This document shows, piece by piece, positions 5,753-6,589 of a stretch of DNA of 6,589 bases. This DNA is from JAEZRQ01 sp049294415. Its GTDB lineage: Bacteria > Patescibacteriota > Patescibacteriia > Patescibacteriales > UBA12465. The stretch's first letter is position 1. Every line of letters begins with the position of its first letter. The notes below the pieces were generated by a model, which was not told the origin of the DNA, searched no databases, and saw only the letters and a program-made list of their open reading frames with translations. The stretch covers positions 1 through 6,589 of the forward strand of contig JBAQCS010000018.1 of NCBI GenBank assembly GCA_049294415.1, given 5' to 3'. The translations under genes were made by a program, and so were the position numbers.

Positions 5753-5766
5753 ATTGTTTTAACAAT
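5753..5766. repeat. Short perfect inverted repeat over a stop codon
   Basis: ATTGTT and AACAAT are separated by two bases and centred on the stop codon of the cysteine-rich gene. Six-base arms in AT-rich DNA can arise by chance. It is too weak for a terminator and has no following U-run, but it could be a protein site or an mRNA processing element. Confidence 0.2.
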
Positions 5767-6589
5767 CACTAGGGCAGCTGTAATAGTCTTCACCTATATC
5801 ACAATAACCATCACCACAATAGCCAGATGGAGCTAAGCAATCAGAAGAACAATTTTCAGAGTCTTCATTAGCATCACAATTACCATCACCACAATAGCTT
5901 ACATAAACACAACTACCGTTTTCATTAACTGTACCACCTTTATAAGTATAACCCACTGTCATAGGGCAAGCATCATTAAAGAAATATTTAGCATATTGTG
6001 TATGATAACATTTATATCTACCTCTATCATACCAACTCTTACTAAAAGTTCTTTGAACATAACACGAGTCACCGGAAGCTGATCCTATTAATTTAGGAGC
6101 GCCACCGCTGTTGCAATCTGTTGGACAATAAGTTGGAGCGCCGCACCTAGGATCATCAACCGAGGTAGCGCTACAACTATAATAAGAAACTGTGTCGCCT
6201 TCTTTAAAATCTAAAACCTTATCAGTTTCTAAAAGATTCCAACATTTTTTCTGACAAGTACCGCTAGCAGCTCCACTGCATTGAGTAAATGATGAATTAG
6301 CTCCGACACAATAATAGCCTGTGCCACATTCATTATCAGATAAACAGTCAACGCATTTATCGACGCCAACTGAACCAGCCAAAGAAACCTTACCATAACC
6401 ACAAGCTACACAGCGAGTACCATCATAATAAGTATTAGCTGCACAAGTTGGAGCAGAACAATCAAAACTATTAATTTGGCAGTTAGAGCAAACCAGGGTT
6501 CCATTTGGTTTAGCTGGGTTATACAAAGCACAAGTATTTTTTCCATCCCTATAAGTCCAAGTTGAATTTATAAATTCACATTGTTCCCC
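5759..6589 (-). CDS. Cysteine-rich extracytoplasmic protein, C-terminal 276 residues (start outside window)
   Basis: The frame is open from the right edge to the TAA at 5759-5761. The TTG at 6524-6526 could serve as a start, but coding character (C-E-F-I-N-S-T-W-T-Y) continues upstream of it to 6589, so the gene is 5'-partial. The visible 276 residues contain 31 cysteines, about one in nine, arranged as pairs like those in EGF-, TNFR- or growth-factor-receptor-type disulfide modules. Examples are TRCVAC-GYGKVSLAG-...-KCVDC (59-82) and DNECGTGYYC (85-94). The C-terminus has two 19-residue units, CGDGNCDANEDSENCSSDC (233-251) and CGDGYCDIGEDYYSCPSDC (258-276). This C-G-D-G-x-C-x(3)-E-D type is seen in secreted bacterial and archaeal proteins. 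Such cysteine density implies oxidative folding outside the cytoplasm. The N-terminal signal or anchor is not visible. It is the upstream-most visible member of the operon. The specific role is unknown; adhesion or surface structure is plausible. Confidence 0.88.
   Translation of the reverse strand, partial: GEQCEFINSTWTYRDGKNTCALYNPAKPNGTLVCSNCQINSFDCSAPTCAANTYYDGTRCVACGYGKVSLAGSVGVDKCVDCLSDNECGTGYYCVGANSSFTQCSGAASGTCQKKCWNLLETDKVLDFKEGDTVSYYSCSATSVDDPRCGAPTYCPTDCNSGGAPKLIGSASGDSCYVQRTFSKSWYDRGRYKCYHTQYAKYFFNDACPMTVGYTYKGGTVNENGSCVYVSYCGDGNCDANEDSENCSSDCLAPSGYCGDGYCDIGEDYYSCPSDC
5762..5893 (-). repeat. Two coding repeats of the CGDGxC module
   Basis: Two 57-base units at 5762-5818 and 5837-5893 encode the two C-terminal 19-residue cysteine modules. 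Both share the bases for C-G-D-G and the final S-D-C, and differ mainly in the acidic middle. This is consistent with an old tandem duplication. Confidence 0.7.

Noticed and set aside
5759..6526. TTG at 6524-6526 as the true start of the cysteine-rich gene
   Set aside because: The same frame continues to the right edge, with cysteine-containing coding sequence of the same style and no upstream signal for a start; the gene is better read as 5'-partial.
1..6589. TGA recoded as glycine or tryptophan, as in some candidate phyla
   Set aside because: All visible stops are TAA or TAG, which raised the question, but no in-frame TGA occurs in any of the genes and conserved glycines and tryptophans use normal codons.

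Overview
The window is AT-rich bacterial DNA and most resembles the Candidate Phyla Radiation (Patescibacteria, Parcubacteria-like lineages). This is inferred from three things: genes with very short or overlapping junctions, start sites that lack Shine-Dalgarno sequences, and a cluster of single-pass membrane proteins carrying thrombospondin type-3-like Asp-rich calcium-binding repeats, a combination common in those genomes. No in-frame TGA occurs in the coding regions, so there is no sign of TGA recoding. The assignment rests on gene content and style only; there is no marker RNA gene in the window.

Layout, left to right. Positions 1-120 (minus strand) hold the first 40 codons of a membrane protein that runs off the left edge. 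A strong minus-strand terminator (140-182) and an extended -10 promoter (127-135) separate it from secF (196-1101) and secD (1124-2662), which are transcribed leftward as a secD-secF operon. An intergenic region (2663-2868) carries divergent promoters, with secD on the minus strand and clpP on the plus strand (2869-3444). A perfect bidirectional terminator hairpin (3453-3487) closes clpP and also the convergent minus-strand operon to its right.

That right-hand operon (6589 down to 3501, minus strand) contains five tightly packed genes. They are a cysteine-rich secreted or surface protein that enters from the right edge without its start, an 82-residue single-pass protein, a 248-residue membrane-anchored protein with four Asp-rich repeats, a 66-residue C-terminally anchored small protein, and a 333-residue membrane-anchored protein with two Asp-rich repeats and an unrecognised C-terminal domain.

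The left half is housekeeping: SecDF uses the proton gradient to assist SecYEG export, and ClpP is the proteolytic core of Clp proteases. The right half looks like an accessory cell-envelope locus whose products face outward and would depend on Sec export. The most unusual points are a SecD with an apparent extra transmembrane hairpin, the undescribed-looking envelope operon with a protein of 31 cysteines in 276 visible residues, and the complete absence of Shine-Dalgarno motifs, with -10 boxes 6 bases from two start codons that suggest leaderless mRNAs.
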